Source of the DNA: Chitinimonas sp036961565
GTDB lineage: Bacteria; Pseudomonadota; Gammaproteobacteria; Burkholderiales; Chitinimonadaceae
Length of the DNA stretch: 64,000 bases
Reading direction: 5' to 3'
Assembly (NCBI RefSeq): GCF_036961565.1
Contig: NZ_JBAMDD010000011.1
Coordinates: 91,029 to 155,028 of the forward strand
Shown here: positions 24,831 to 42,814 of the stretch, piece by piece
Position numbering within the stretch: position 1 is the first letter of the stretch
How the letters are laid out: every line of letters begins with the position of its first letter
Notes under the pieces: model-generated
Databases searched by the model: none
Told to the model about the DNA's origin: nothing
The model's input: the letters and a program-made list of their open reading frames with translations, nothing else
Translations under genes and position numbers: made by a program

Positions 24831-25518
24831 TTCGAGGTCCCTTTCGCGGCTTGCGTTCGGCTTGTTCCGGCTGAGCGGCCACTTCCTGGCCAGCCTTCAC
24901 GTCACCCTTGTACACCCACACCTTGATACCAATGATGCCGTAGGTGGTCTTGGCTTCAGACGTCGCGTAATCGATGTCAGCGCGCAGGGTGTGCAGGGGC
25001 ACACGGCCTTCGCGATACCATTCGGTACGGGCGATTTCGATGCCGTTCAGACGACCCGACGACATGATCTTGATGCCCTGGGCACCCAGACGCATGGCGT
25101 TCTGCATCGCGCGCTTCATGGCACGACGGAACATCACGCGCTTTTCCAGCTGGGCAGCGATGGAATCAGCGATCACTTGTGCATCGGTTTCCGGCTTGCG
25201 GATTTCTTCGATGTTGATGTGCACCGGCACACCCATCAGCTTGACCAGGTCGCGCTTCAGGATCTCGATGTCTTCACCCTTCTTGCCAATCACCACACCC
25301 GGACGGGCGCTGTGAATGGTAATGCGGGCGTTCTTGGCCGGACGCTCGATAACGATGCGACCAACCGAGGCATGCGACAACTTTTTCTTCAGGAACTCGC
25401 GCACCTTGATATCTTCGGCGAGCATGGCCGGGAAGTTTTTGCTATTCGCATACCACTTCGAGGCCCAGTTCTTGTTGACGGCTAGACGGAAGCCAATCGG
25501 ATGAATTTTCTGTCCCAT
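24814..25518 (-). CDS. rpsC: 30S ribosomal protein S3
   Basis: Head protein at the mRNA entry tunnel, with KH domain. The 234 residues begin MGQKIHPIGFRLAVNKNW and contain RPGVVIGKKGEDIEIL and YATSEAKTTYGIIGIKVWVY. It has the short basic C-terminal tail common in betaproteobacteria and overlaps rplP. Confidence 0.98.
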   Translation of the reverse strand: MGQKIHPIGFRLAVNKNWASKWYANSKNFPAMLAEDIKVREFLKKKLSHASVGRIVIERPAKNARITIHSARPGVVIGKKGEDIEILKRDLVKLMGVPVHINIEEIRKPETDAQVIADSIAAQLEKRVMFRRAMKRAMQNAMRLGAQGIKIMSSGRLNGIEIARTEWYREGRVPLHTLRADIDYATSEAKTTYGIIGIKVWVYKGDVKAGQEVAAQPEQAERKPRKGPRNAAAN

Positions 25519-25525
25519 ATCGTCC

Positions 25526-25855
25526 TCATTCGCCCACGGTCAGGGTGATGTGGCAGGTTTGCTTCTCGATGCGGTTGCCACGGCCCTTGGCACGTGCGGC
25601 AAAACGCTTCAGGGAAGGCCCCTTGTCCACATAAATGGTCGTCACCTTGAGGGCGTCAATATCGGCGCCATCGTTGTGTTCGGCATTTGCAATCGCCGAC
25701 AGCAACAGCTTCTTGATGATGACCGCGCCCTTTTTAGGGCTAAAGGTCAGAATGTTGATGGCGTGCTCAACCGGCTTGCCGCGCACCAGGTCAGCGACCA
25801 GGCGAGCTTTCTGAGCCGACAGGCGTGCGCCAGTCAAAATAGCGGAAGTTTGCAT
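25526..25855 (-). CDS. rplV: 50S ribosomal protein L22
   Basis: Protein lining the exit tunnel. The 109 residues include RLSAQKARLVADLVRGKPVE and the tunnel-loop region FAARAKGRGNRIEKQTCHIT. It sits between rpsS and rpsC. Confidence 0.98.
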   Translation of the reverse strand: MQTSAILTGARLSAQKARLVADLVRGKPVEHAINILTFSPKKGAVIIKKLLLSAIANAEHNDGADIDALKVTTIYVDKGPSLKRFAARAKGRGNRIEKQTCHITLTVGE

Positions 25856-25864
25856 GGCGGCACC

Positions 25865-26140
25865 TTACTTCTTGGCTTTTTTGTCGGCAGCGTGACCCTT
25901 GAACGTACGGGTCAGCGAGAATTCGCCCAGCTTGTGACCGACCATGTTCTCGTTGATGTACACGGGAACATGTTGCTTGCCGTTGTGCACCGCGATGGTC
26001 AGACCGACGAAGTCGGGCAGCACGGTGGAGCGACGGGACCAGGTCTTTACCGGGCGCTTGTCGTTGGTCGCACGCACTGCTTCAATCTTCTTGAGCAGAT
26101 GAGCGTCGACGAACGGGCCTTTTTTAACGGAACGAGCCAT
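25865..26140 (-). CDS. rpsS: 30S ribosomal protein S19
   Basis: Head protein contacting the A-site finger. The 91 residues begin MARSVKKGPFVDAHLLKKI and include TWSRRSTVLPDFVGLTIAVH and VGHKLGEFSLTRTFKGH. Standard position after rplB. Confidence 0.98.
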   Translation of the reverse strand: MARSVKKGPFVDAHLLKKIEAVRATNDKRPVKTWSRRSTVLPDFVGLTIAVHNGKQHVPVYINENMVGHKLGEFSLTRTFKGHAADKKAKK

Positions 26141-26146
26141 GTCTAA

Positions 26147-26977
26147 TTACCCCTTATTCGAATACCGGCGGCGCACGATCATATTGTCGGTGCGCTTGTT
26201 GCTGCGGGTACGGTAACCCTTAGTCGGGGTACCCCACGGGCTAACCGGCACACGACCTTCACCAGTGCGACCTTCACCACCACCGTGCGGGTGATCGATC
26301 GGGTTCATCGCCGTACCGCGAACGGTCGGACGAATACCACGCCAGCGATTGGCACCGGCCTTACCGATCTTGCGCAGGTTGTGCTCTTCGTTACCGACTT
26401 CACCGATGGTGGCGCGGCAATCGACGTGCACCTTGCGGATTTCACCGGAACGCAGACGCAGCTGGGCGTAGGCACCTTCGCGAGCCAGCAATTGCACGGA
26501 AGCACCGGCCGAACGAGCAATCTGCGCGCCCTTGCCAGGTTGCATTTCGATGCAATGGATGGTGCTACCGACCGGGATGTTGCGCAGCGGCAGGGTGTTA
26601 CCCGCCTTGATCGGCGCTTCCGGGCCGCTCACCACTTGCGCGCCGGCCTTCAGGCCACGCGGAGCGATGATGTAGCGACGCTCGCCATCAGCGTAGCAGA
26701 GCAGCGCGATGTGGGCGGTACGGTTAGGGTCGTATTCCAGACGCTCAACGGTGGCAACAATGCCATCCTTGTTGCGACGGAAATCGATCAGGCGGTAGTG
26801 CTGCTTGTGGCCGCCGCCTTGATGGCGAACGGTAACCACACCGCGATTGTTACGACCGGCGTTCTTGCTTTGGCTTTCCACCAGGGCAGCGTGCGGCTTG
26901 CCCTTGTGCAGCTCAGGGCTGACAACCTTGACAACGGCGCGGCGACCGGGGGATGTGGGCTTAACTTTTACCAGCAT
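26147..26977 (-). CDS. rplB: 50S ribosomal protein L2
   Basis: Essential protein near the peptidyl-transferase centre and bridge B7b. The 276 residues include PTSPGRRAVVKVVSPELHKG, the central SGRN-like NAGRNNRGVVTVRHQGGGHK, and the conserved C-terminal AMNPIDHPHGGGEGRT with the His needed for activity. It lies between rplW and rpsS. Confidence 0.98.
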   Translation of the reverse strand: MLVKVKPTSPGRRAVVKVVSPELHKGKPHAALVESQSKNAGRNNRGVVTVRHQGGGHKQHYRLIDFRRNKDGIVATVERLEYDPNRTAHIALLCYADGERRYIIAPRGLKAGAQVVSGPEAPIKAGNTLPLRNIPVGSTIHCIEMQPGKGAQIARSAGASVQLLAREGAYAQLRLRSGEIRKVHVDCRATIGEVGNEEHNLRKIGKAGANRWRGIRPTVRGTAMNPIDHPHGGGEGRTGEGRVPVSPWGTPTKGYRTRSNKRTDNMIVRRRYSNKG

Positions 26978-26988
26978 CGTCGTTCTCC

Positions 26989-27294
26989 TTACTGTGCAGC
27001 CTGGAGGTCAATTTCTTGACCGGGCTTAAGGGCAACGTAGGCCTTCTTCCAGCCCTTGCGCCAGCCAGTGGTACGGCCGAAACGCTTTTGCTTCGGCTTC
27101 ACATTGGTGACTTGGACGGATTCGACCTGCACTTTGAACAGCAACTCAACCGCAGCCTTGATTTCCGGCTTGGTCGCATCGCTGACGACGCGGAAAACCA
27201 CTTGCTCGTACTTCTCAGCAACCAGCGTGCTCTTTTCAGAGATCACCGGAGCCAGCAGTACCTGCAGCAGACGATCTTGATTCAGCTGAGTCAT
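26989..27294 (-). CDS. rplW: 50S ribosomal protein L23
   Basis: Exit-tunnel protein that docks trigger factor and SRP. The 101 residues include LLAPVISEKSTLVAEKYEQV and KRFGRTTGWRKGWKKAYVAL. Its start overlaps the rplD stop by 4 bases (ATGA), implying coupled translation. Confidence 0.98.
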   Translation of the reverse strand: MTQLNQDRLLQVLLAPVISEKSTLVAEKYEQVVFRVVSDATKPEIKAAVELLFKVQVESVQVTNVKPKQKRFGRTTGWRKGWKKAYVALKPGQEIDLQAAQ

Positions 27295-27914
27295 GCCAGG
27301 ATCTCCTCGATTTGCTTGAGCGCCTCGCGGGTGACCAGCACCTTCTTGAAGCGAACCAAGCTGACCGGATCGGCCTGCGACGGCTCGAGCACGAGCACGT
27401 TGGGCAGATTGCGCGAGGCCAGGTACAGGTTCTCGTCAAGATTGTCGGTGACAATCAGGGTGCGCTCGTTCAGACCCATGGCAGCCAGCTTGGCAGCAAA
27501 TGCCTTGGTCTTCGGGGTTTCGGCGGTGAAGCCGTCAACCACCACCAGACGCTCTTCGCGCACCAGTTGCGACAGGATGGTCGCCAGGCCAGCGCGATAC
27601 ATCTTGCGGTTGACCTTCTGGGTGAAGTTTTCGTCAGGGGAGCTCGGGAAAATCTTGCCACCACCACGCCACAGCGGGCTGGACGCCATACCGGCACGAG
27701 CACGGCCCGTACCCTTTTGACGCCACGGCTTGCGGGTGGACTTGGCCACATCGCTACGGCCCTTTTGGGCACGGTTGCCGCTACGGGCATTGGCGAGGTA
27801 GGCGGTGACAACCTGGTGAACCAGGGCTTCATTGTAATCGCGACCGAACAGCGCGTCGGAAGCGGTCACACTGGCAGCGGCTTGGCCACTTGCATTGATG
27901 ACTTTCAGTTCCAT
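27291..27914 (-). CDS. rplD: 50S ribosomal protein L4
   Basis: Tunnel protein; in E. coli it also represses its own S10 operon by transcription attenuation and translation. The 207 residues include RSDVAKSTRKPWRQKGTGRA and the loop region WRGGGKIFPSSPDENFTQK. The ATG shares one base with the rplC stop (TAATG). Confidence 0.98.
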   Translation of the reverse strand: MELKVINASGQAAASVTASDALFGRDYNEALVHQVVTAYLANARSGNRAQKGRSDVAKSTRKPWRQKGTGRARAGMASSPLWRGGGKIFPSSPDENFTQKVNRKMYRAGLATILSQLVREERLVVVDGFTAETPKTKAFAAKLAAMGLNERTLIVTDNLDENLYLASRNLPNVLVLEPSQADPVSLVRFKKVLVTREALKQIEEILA

Positions 27915-28558
27915 TACGCACCTGCCTTCACGCTGGGACGCACGACAACGTCGTTGCCCTTGGAGCCGGGAACGGCACCCTTGACGAGCAACAGACCACG
28001 CTCGGCGTCAACACGAACCACTTCCAGGTTTTGCACGGTGCTCTTGACGTTACCGTACTGACCAGCCATGCGCTTACCGGGGAATACACGACCCGGATCC
28101 TGCGCCATACCGATCGAACCAGGAGCGTTGTGCGACACGGAGTTACCGTGGGAGGCACGCTGCGAACTGAAGTTGTGACGCTTGATAGCACCCGAGAAAC
28201 CCTTACCCTGGGAGGTACCGGTCACATCGACCAGTTGACCCACGGTGAAGATTTCAACGGTGATCTGGCTGCCAGGCTGGAACTTGGCCAGCTCGTCAGC
28301 CGTCAGCGCGAACTCGTGCAGACCACGACCAGCCTCGACACCTGCCTTGGCAAAGTGACCGGCTTCAGCCTTGTTGACACGATTGGCGCGACGCTCGCCG
28401 AAGGTGACTTGCACAGCGGCATAGCCATCTACTTCAGGAGTCTTGATTTGCGCGACGCGATTGGACGACAGATCCAGCACGGTCACCGGGATGGAAGCAC
28501 CATCCTCGACGAACACGCGGGTCATGCCGACCTTGCGCCCGATAAGTCCTAAGCTCAT
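27914..28558 (-). CDS. rplC: 50S ribosomal protein L3
   Basis: Early assembly protein close to the peptidyl-transferase centre. The 214 residues begin MSLGLIGRKVGMTRVF and include TGTSQGKGFSGAIKRHNFSS and ASHGNSVSHNAPGSIGMAQD. It is separated from rpsJ by 187 bases holding a GC-rich hairpin, so in this genome it may head its own transcript. Confidence 0.98.
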   Translation of the reverse strand: MSLGLIGRKVGMTRVFVEDGASIPVTVLDLSSNRVAQIKTPEVDGYAAVQVTFGERRANRVNKAEAGHFAKAGVEAGRGLHEFALTADELAKFQPGSQITVEIFTVGQLVDVTGTSQGKGFSGAIKRHNFSSQRASHGNSVSHNAPGSIGMAQDPGRVFPGKRMAGQYGNVKSTVQNLEVVRVDAERGLLLVKGAVPGSKGNDVVVRPSVKAGA

Positions 28559-28683
28559 CGTTCTTTCCTTTTAAAAGGGCCAGCTACGATTGGCCGGCGA
28601 TCATCGCAAGCCGCGCAGGGCGGCCTGCATCGAACGAAACTACCTGCCTTGCACCGCCACCTTACGGCAGCAATAGATACAAA

Positions 28684-28710
28684 GCGGGCTCGCCATTACA
28701 GCGAGCCCGC
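28684..28710 (-). terminator. GC-rich hairpin between rpsJ and rplC
   Basis: Perfect 10-bp stem GCGGGCTCGC/GCGAGCCCGC with 7-base loop. On the minus strand it is followed by TTTGTATC, a modest T-run, so a terminator or attenuator is likely. A TTGCAT-N18-TATCAT promoter-like pair (28741-28712) lies immediately before it; its start point would fall inside the hairpin, so both readings are possible but not equally productive. Confidence 0.55.
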
Positions 28711-28745
28711 GATGATACTGCAACGTCTTGGTTTTATGCAAGAAA

Positions 28746-29057
28746 TTATTGCAGTTTGATCTCTACGTCCACACCAGCCGGCAGATCCAGCTTCATCAGG
28801 GCGTCAACCGTCTTGTCGGTCGGGTCCACGATATCCATCAGGCGCAGGTGGGTACGGATCTCGAGCTGGTCGCGCGAGGTCTTGTTCACGTGCGGCGAAC
28901 GCAGCACGTCGAAACGTTCAATCTTGGTGGGCAGCGGAACCGGGCCCTTGACCACAGCGCCAGTGCGCTTGGCAGTGTCGACGATTTCCTGGGCGGAACG
29001 ATCGATCAGTGCGTAGTCGTAAGCCTTGAGGCGGATGCGGATCTTTTGGTTAGCCAT
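28746..29057 (-). CDS. rpsJ: 30S ribosomal protein S10
   Basis: Head protein that also acts as NusE in transcription antitermination with NusB and NusG. The 103 residues begin MANQKIRIRLKAYDYALIDR and include the VDPTDKTVDALMKLDLPAGV end. The ATG at 29057 is preceded by TTTAGGA. It sits between tuf1 and rplC but is bracketed by hairpins on both sides. Confidence 0.98.
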   Translation of the reverse strand: MANQKIRIRLKAYDYALIDRSAQEIVDTAKRTGAVVKGPVPLPTKIERFDVLRSPHVNKTSRDQLEIRTHLRLMDIVDPTDKTVDALMKLDLPAGVDVEIKLQ

Positions 29058-29114
29058 GATTTTTCCTAAAGAGCGAGACAACCGGATGGTTGCCTGGACA
29101 ACATGAAAGAACAA

Positions 29115-29136
29115 GGGTGGGCCTGATGGCCCACCC
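29115..29136 (-). terminator. Hairpin after tuf1
   Basis: Perfect 9-bp stem GGGTGGGCC/GGCCCACCC with a 4-base loop, followed on the minus strand by TTGTTCTTTC. It starts 9 bases after the tuf1 stop and probably ends or attenuates the str operon before rpsJ. Confidence 0.55.
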
Positions 29137-29144
29137 AGTGACCA

Positions 29145-30335
<1,191 letters not shown>

Positions 30336-30397
30336 TGCTTCTATCCTTAGTCTTGAATTGGGTTTACAACCGCCGGGCCATTGGCCCGGCAGTCGGT

Positions 30398-32500
30398 TTA
30401 CTTCTTGTTGATGATGGCTTCAGCGACGTTCTTAGGCGCTTCGGAGTAGTGCTTGAATTCCATCGAGTAGGTAGCACGACCTTGCGACATGGAGCGCAGG
30501 GTGGTCGAGTAACCGAACATCTCGGACAGAGGCACTTCCGCCTTGACCATCTTGCCACCAGCAGGGTTGTCGTCCATGCCTTGCAGCATGCCGCGACGCG
30601 ACGAGATGTCACCCATGATGTCGCCCATGTACTCTTCCGGCGTCTCGATTTCAACGGCCATCATAGGCTCGAGGATCACGGGACCGGCGCGGCGCATGGC
30701 TTCCTTGAAGGCCAGCGAGCCGGCCAGTTCAAAGGCGATCTGCGACGAGTCAACGTCATGGTAGGAACCGAAGGTCAGGCGAACGCGAACGTCAACCACC
30801 GGGAAGCCAGCCAGCACGCCCGACTTCAGCGTGTTCTGGATACCCTTGTCCACCGACGGGATGAATTCGCGGGGGATGGTACCGCCCTTGATTTCGTCGA
30901 CGAACTCGTAACCCTTGCCTTCGCCCGAAGGCTCGACAGTGATCACGCAATGGCCGTACTGACCCTTACCACCCGACTGCTTGGCATGCTTGCCTTCGAT
31001 GTCGATGGCGGTCTTGGTGATGGTTTCGCGGTAGGCCACTTGCGGGGCACCCACGTTCGCTTCCACGCCGAATTCGCGCTTCATGCGATCCACCAGGATT
31101 TCCAGGTGCAATTCGCCCATGCCCGACATGATGGTCTGGCCGGTCTCTTCGTCGGTACGCACGCGGAAGGAAGGATCTTCCTTGGCCAGACGATTCAGGG
31201 CAACGCCCATCTTCTCCTGGTCAGCCTTGGTCTTAGGCTCAACGGCAACGTGGATCACCGGCTCAGGGAATACCATGCGCTCCAGGGTGATGACGTGATC
31301 AGGCGAACACAGGGTTTCACCCGTCGTCACATCCTTCAGACCGATACCGGCAGCGATATCGCCAGCACGAACTTCCGCGATTTCTTCACGGTTGTTGGCG
31401 TGCATCTGAACGATACGGCCCATCCGCTCCTTCTTGCCCTTGACCGAGTTCATCACGGTATCGCCAGTATTGACGACGCCAGAGTAAACGCGGAAGAAGG
31501 TCAGCTGACCGACGTAAGGGTCGCTCATCAGCTTGAAGGCCAGCGCCGAGAACGGCGCCTCATCGGAAGCCTGACGGGTGTCGGGCTGATCACGATCATC
31601 CACACCTTCAACCGGCGGCACATCAACCGGCGACGGCAGCAGCTGGATGACAGCGTCCAGCATCAGCTGCACGCCCTTGTTCTTGAAGGCGGTACCGCAC
31701 AGCATAGGCTGGATTTCGCAAGCCAGGGTACGTGCGCGCAGGCCGGCGACGATTTCGTCTTCGGTCAGCTCGCCCGTTTCCAGGTACTTGTTCATCATCT
31801 CTTCCGACGACTCGGCAGCCGCCTCGATCATCTTTTCGCGCCATTCGGCAGCGACAGAGACCAGGTCAGCCGGGATATCGACGTAGTCGAACTTCATGCC
31901 CTGCGAAGCTTCGTCCCACAGGATGGCCTTGTTTTTCAACAGGTCAACCACGCCGGTGAAGCCATCTTCAGCGCCGATAGGAATCGCGATAGGCACCGGA
32001 TTGGCGCGCAGACGCAGGCGCATTTGCTCAACCACGCGGAAGAAGTTGGCACCTTGACGGTCCATCTTGTTCACGAAGGCCAAGCGCGGCACCTTGTACT
32101 TGTTGGCCTGACGCCAAACGGTTTCCGACTGGGGCTGAACACCGCCCACAGCGCAGTAAACCATGCAAGCACCGTCCAGCACGCGCATCGAACGCTCCAC
32201 CTCGATGGTGAAGTCGACGTGACCGGGGGTATCGATGATGTTGATGCGATGTTGCTCGAACTGGTTAGCCATGCCCTTCCAGAACGTGGTGGTCGCAGCG
32301 GAGGTGATCGTGATACCACGCTCCTGCTCCTGCTCCATCCAGTCCATGGTGGCGGCGCCATCGTGCACTTCACCGATCTTGTGGTTCACACCGGTGTAGA
32401 AAAGAATACGCTCAGTCGTCGTGGTTTTACCCGCGTCGATGTGCGCGCTAATACCGATGTTCCGGTAGCGTTCAATGGGTGTAATGCGTGCCACAGCCAA
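30398..32500 (-). CDS. fusA: Elongation factor G
   Basis: Translocation GTPase, also acting in ribosome recycling. The 700 residues contain ISAHIDAGKTTTTERILFYT (G1), DTPGHVDFTIEVERSMRVLD, NKMDR, then domains II-V including the domain IV region KQSGGKGQYGHCVITVEP. It lies between rpsG and tuf1, the usual str-operon order. Confidence 0.99.
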   Translation of the reverse strand: MAVARITPIERYRNIGISAHIDAGKTTTTERILFYTGVNHKIGEVHDGAATMDWMEQEQERGITITSAATTTFWKGMANQFEQHRINIIDTPGHVDFTIEVERSMRVLDGACMVYCAVGGVQPQSETVWRQANKYKVPRLAFVNKMDRQGANFFRVVEQMRLRLRANPVPIAIPIGAEDGFTGVVDLLKNKAILWDEASQGMKFDYVDIPADLVSVAAEWREKMIEAAAESSEEMMNKYLETGELTEDEIVAGLRARTLACEIQPMLCGTAFKNKGVQLMLDAVIQLLPSPVDVPPVEGVDDRDQPDTRQASDEAPFSALAFKLMSDPYVGQLTFFRVYSGVVNTGDTVMNSVKGKKERMGRIVQMHANNREEIAEVRAGDIAAGIGLKDVTTGETLCSPDHVITLERMVFPEPVIHVAVEPKTKADQEKMGVALNRLAKEDPSFRVRTDEETGQTIMSGMGELHLEILVDRMKREFGVEANVGAPQVAYRETITKTAIDIEGKHAKQSGGKGQYGHCVITVEPSGEGKGYEFVDEIKGGTIPREFIPSVDKGIQNTLKSGVLAGFPVVDVRVRLTFGSYHDVDSSQIAFELAGSLAFKEAMRRAGPVILEPMMAVEIETPEEYMGDIMGDISSRRGMLQGMDDNPAGGKMVKAEVPLSEMFGYSTTLRSMSQGRATYSMEFKHYSEAPKNVAEAIINKK

Positions 32501-32522
32501 TACCTTTGCTTAAAAGGGTGAA

Positions 32523-32993
32523 TTAGAAGCGATAGTGGGCGAAGGCCTTGTTGGCTTCAGCCATACGGTGCACTTCGTCACGCTTCTTCATCGCGCCGCC
32601 ACGGCCTTCGACCGCATCCAGCAATTCGCCAGCCAGACGCTGACCCATCGACTTTTCGCCGCGCTTGCGGGCAGCTTCACGCAGCCAGCGCATGGCCAGC
32701 GCCATACGACGGGTCTGACGCACTTCAACCGGCACCTGGTAGTTTGCACCACCGACGCGACGGCTCTTCACTTCAACGACCGGCTTCACGTTGTTGAGGG
32801 CTTGGGAGAACACCTCAAGGGGGGCCTTACCGGTCTTCTTTTCAACGATTTCCAGCGCGCCGTAAACGATGCGTTCGGCAACCGACTTCTTGCCATCCTG
32901 CATGACGACGTTCATGAACTTGGACAGTTCTTCGCTACCGAACTTTGGATCCGGCAATACTTCGCGTTTGGGTACTTCTCTACGACGTGGCAT
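32523..32993 (-). CDS. rpsG: 30S ribosomal protein S7
   Basis: Head assembly protein at the E site and, in E. coli, translational repressor of the str operon through the rpsL-rpsG gap. The 156 residues begin MPRRREVPKREVLPDPKFG and include the basic RVGGANYQVPVEVRQTRRMA loop. Product length is typical of proteobacteria. Confidence 0.98.
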   Translation of the reverse strand: MPRRREVPKREVLPDPKFGSEELSKFMNVVMQDGKKSVAERIVYGALEIVEKKTGKAPLEVFSQALNNVKPVVEVKSRRVGGANYQVPVEVRQTRRMALAMRWLREAARKRGEKSMGQRLAGELLDAVEGRGGAMKKRDEVHRMAEANKAFAHYRF

Positions 32994-33018
32994 GTTTCAA
33001 CCTCAGTAGTATTCAGTT

Positions 33019-33040
33019 GAGCGCAAGAAATTTTGCGCTC
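33019..33040 (-). promoter_or_regulatory. Hairpin in the rpsL-rpsG intercistronic region
   Basis: Stem GAGCGCAA/TTGCGCTC with a 6-base loop, 26 bases before rpsG, inside a 160-base gap. In E. coli the equivalent gap binds S7 and couples S12-S7 translation. The length and structure fit such a role, but sequence match to the known S7 site was not tested. Confidence 0.4.
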
Positions 33041-33153
33041 GCGACCATCCCGATGGATTGGTCACTTACTCGACGATGCGCACAGGGGCGCTACGCCGTC
33101 GTCGCGAATGTCTTGAACGAGCAAGACCGGGCTCGCGACCCAACCCAGGCGAA

Positions 33154-33528
33154 TTAAGCCTTCGGACGCTTCGCGCCGTACTTGGAACGAGCCTGCTTAC
33201 GGTCCTTGACACCAGCGGTATCCAGGGAGCCGCGCACGGTGTGATAACGCACACCTGGCAAGTCCTTCACACGACCGCCGCGAATCAGCACGACCGAGTG
33301 TTCCTGCAGGTTGTGGCCTTCACCGCCGATGTACGAAATCACTTCGAAACCGTTGGTCAGGCGAACCTTGGCGACCTTACGCAGAGCCGAGTTAGGCTTC
33401 TTCGGGGTCGTGGTGTACACGCGAGTGCAAACACCGCGTTTTTGCGGGCAGGCTTCGAGCGCAGGAACCTTGCTCTTGGCCGTTTCCGCCACACGTCCTT
33501 TACGGACGAGCTGGTTGATGGTTGGCAT
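33154..33528 (-). CDS. rpsL: 30S ribosomal protein S12
   Basis: Decoding-centre protein. The 124 residues begin MPTINQLVRKGR and include TTPKKPNSALRKVAKVRLTN, with wild-type Lys at the main streptomycin-resistance position. The ATG at 33528 is the standard start; an upstream in-frame GTG/ATG region belongs to the leader. It is driven by a consensus sigma-70 promoter about 80 bases upstream. Confidence 0.98.
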   Translation of the reverse strand: MPTINQLVRKGRVAETAKSKVPALEACPQKRGVCTRVYTTTPKKPNSALRKVAKVRLTNGFEVISYIGGEGHNLQEHSVVLIRGGRVKDLPGVRYHTVRGSLDTAGVKDRKQARSKYGAKRPKA

Positions 33529-33604
33529 TATCTTTTTCCCAAAAGTAAAAAATGGCGTGCCTCGCGCAAGACGCACGAGGGGCCGCCCCCACAAAAGAGC
33601 GCGG

Positions 33605-33634
33605 ATTATAGGTAAATCAAGCGCTTAATGTCAA
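33605..33634 (-). promoter_or_regulatory. Consensus str-operon promoter (rpsL)
   Basis: Minus strand TTGACA (33634-33629), 18 bases, TATAAT (33610-33605): both hexamers are perfect. The discriminator CCGCGC is GC-rich, as in stringently controlled promoters. The leader would be about 70 bases and contains a GC-rich hairpin-forming stretch. Confidence 0.88.
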
Positions 33635-33636
33635 CA

Positions 33637-33686
33637 AACCCTCCCGCCGCCCATCACTTTTGTAGTGAAGGGCCGACGGAAGGGTT
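33637..33686 (-). terminator. rpoBC terminator hairpin
   Basis: Long imperfect hairpin on the minus strand: AACCCTTCCG...CACT pairs with AGTG...CGGGAGGGTT, followed by TTGTTGAC. A second small hairpin GGCTGC-GCAA-GCAGCC (33720-33705) lies between it and the rpoC stop. The 3' end of the hairpin is 2 bases from the rpsL -35. Confidence 0.6.
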
Positions 33687-33726
33687 GTCGATACGTCAAC
33701 CAGCGGCTGCTTGCGCAGCCACCGGG

Positions 33727-37920
<4,194 letters not shown>

Positions 37921-38033
37921 GTCTTTATCCTCGTTTCACGAGTGAGGCCCTGCCAAGCGCCGCGCCACTGCGCGACACTCTTTCGGCGCCAACGGGGTGC
38001 GGCCTCACCGCCTCACCCCGCGCGCCATCTGAC

Positions 38034-42221
<4,188 letters not shown>

Positions 42222-42340
42222 AGAGTCTCCGGTCGAGTTGGGGCGCTAAAACCAAACCACAAAACCCGCAATGGGCAGGATTTCCGGTTTGGCAACGCAC
42301 AATCAGTACAGTCGGTACAGCGAATTCCCACAAGCGCAAG

Positions 42341-42368
42341 AAGGCTGGCGACCGAAATCGCCAGCCTT
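42341..42368 (-). terminator. Attenuator-like hairpin between rplL and rpoB
   Basis: Perfect 11-bp stem AAGGCTGGCGA/TCGCCAGCCTT with a 6-base TTTCGG loop on the minus strand, followed by a weak CTTCTTG. It matches in position the partial terminator between rplL and rpoB in E. coli that sets the ratio of ribosomal protein to polymerase. Confidence 0.65.
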
Positions 42369-42389
42369 TAGCAAGTCCCCTAGGGAGAC

Positions 42390-42758
42390 TTACTTCATCT
42401 CAGCGGTAGCACCAGCTTCGATGAGCTTCTTGACCATGGCTTCAGCATCAGCCTTGGCAGCGGCTTCCTTGACAGTCTTGGGAGCGCCGTCGACCAGGTC
42501 CTTGGCTTCCTTCAGGCCGAGGCCAGTCAGTTCGCGCACAACCTTGATCACGCCAACCTTGTTGGCGCCAGCGCCGGTCAGGATAACGTCGAATTCGGTC
42601 TTTTCTTCAACCACAGCGGCAGGGCCGGCAGGGCCAGCAACAGCAACAGCAGCAGCGGAAACGCCGAACTTCTCTTCGAATGCCTTCACCAGGTCATTCA
42701 GTTCCAGAACGGTCAGGCCAGCAACGGCGTCGAGGATGTCTTCTTTGGTCAGAGCCAT
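42390..42758 (-). CDS. rplL: 50S ribosomal protein L7/L12
   Basis: Stalk protein recruiting translational GTPases. The 122 residues have the N-terminal dimerisation helix (MALTKEDILDAVAGLTVLEL), an Ala/Pro/Gly-rich hinge and the C-terminal domain (EKTEFDVILTGAGANKVGVI, VKELTGLGL-like VRELTGLGLKEAKDLVDGAP). Order rplJ-rplL is standard. Confidence 0.98.
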   Translation of the reverse strand: MALTKEDILDAVAGLTVLELNDLVKAFEEKFGVSAAAVAVAGPAGPAAVVEEKTEFDVILTGAGANKVGVIKVVRELTGLGLKEAKDLVDGAPKTVKEAAAKADAEAMVKKLIEAGATAEMK

Positions 42759-42814
42759 GTTTAATTACTCCTGAATACAGATAAGTCGTGAGATCTAAAA
42801 CGTGTAGCGCGCGA

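Noticed and set aside
28712..28741. Promoter TTGCAT-N18-TATCAT for the S10 operon
   Set aside because: Its transcription start would fall inside the 28684-28710 hairpin and the -35 matches only three positions; kept only as an alternative note in the hairpin entry.
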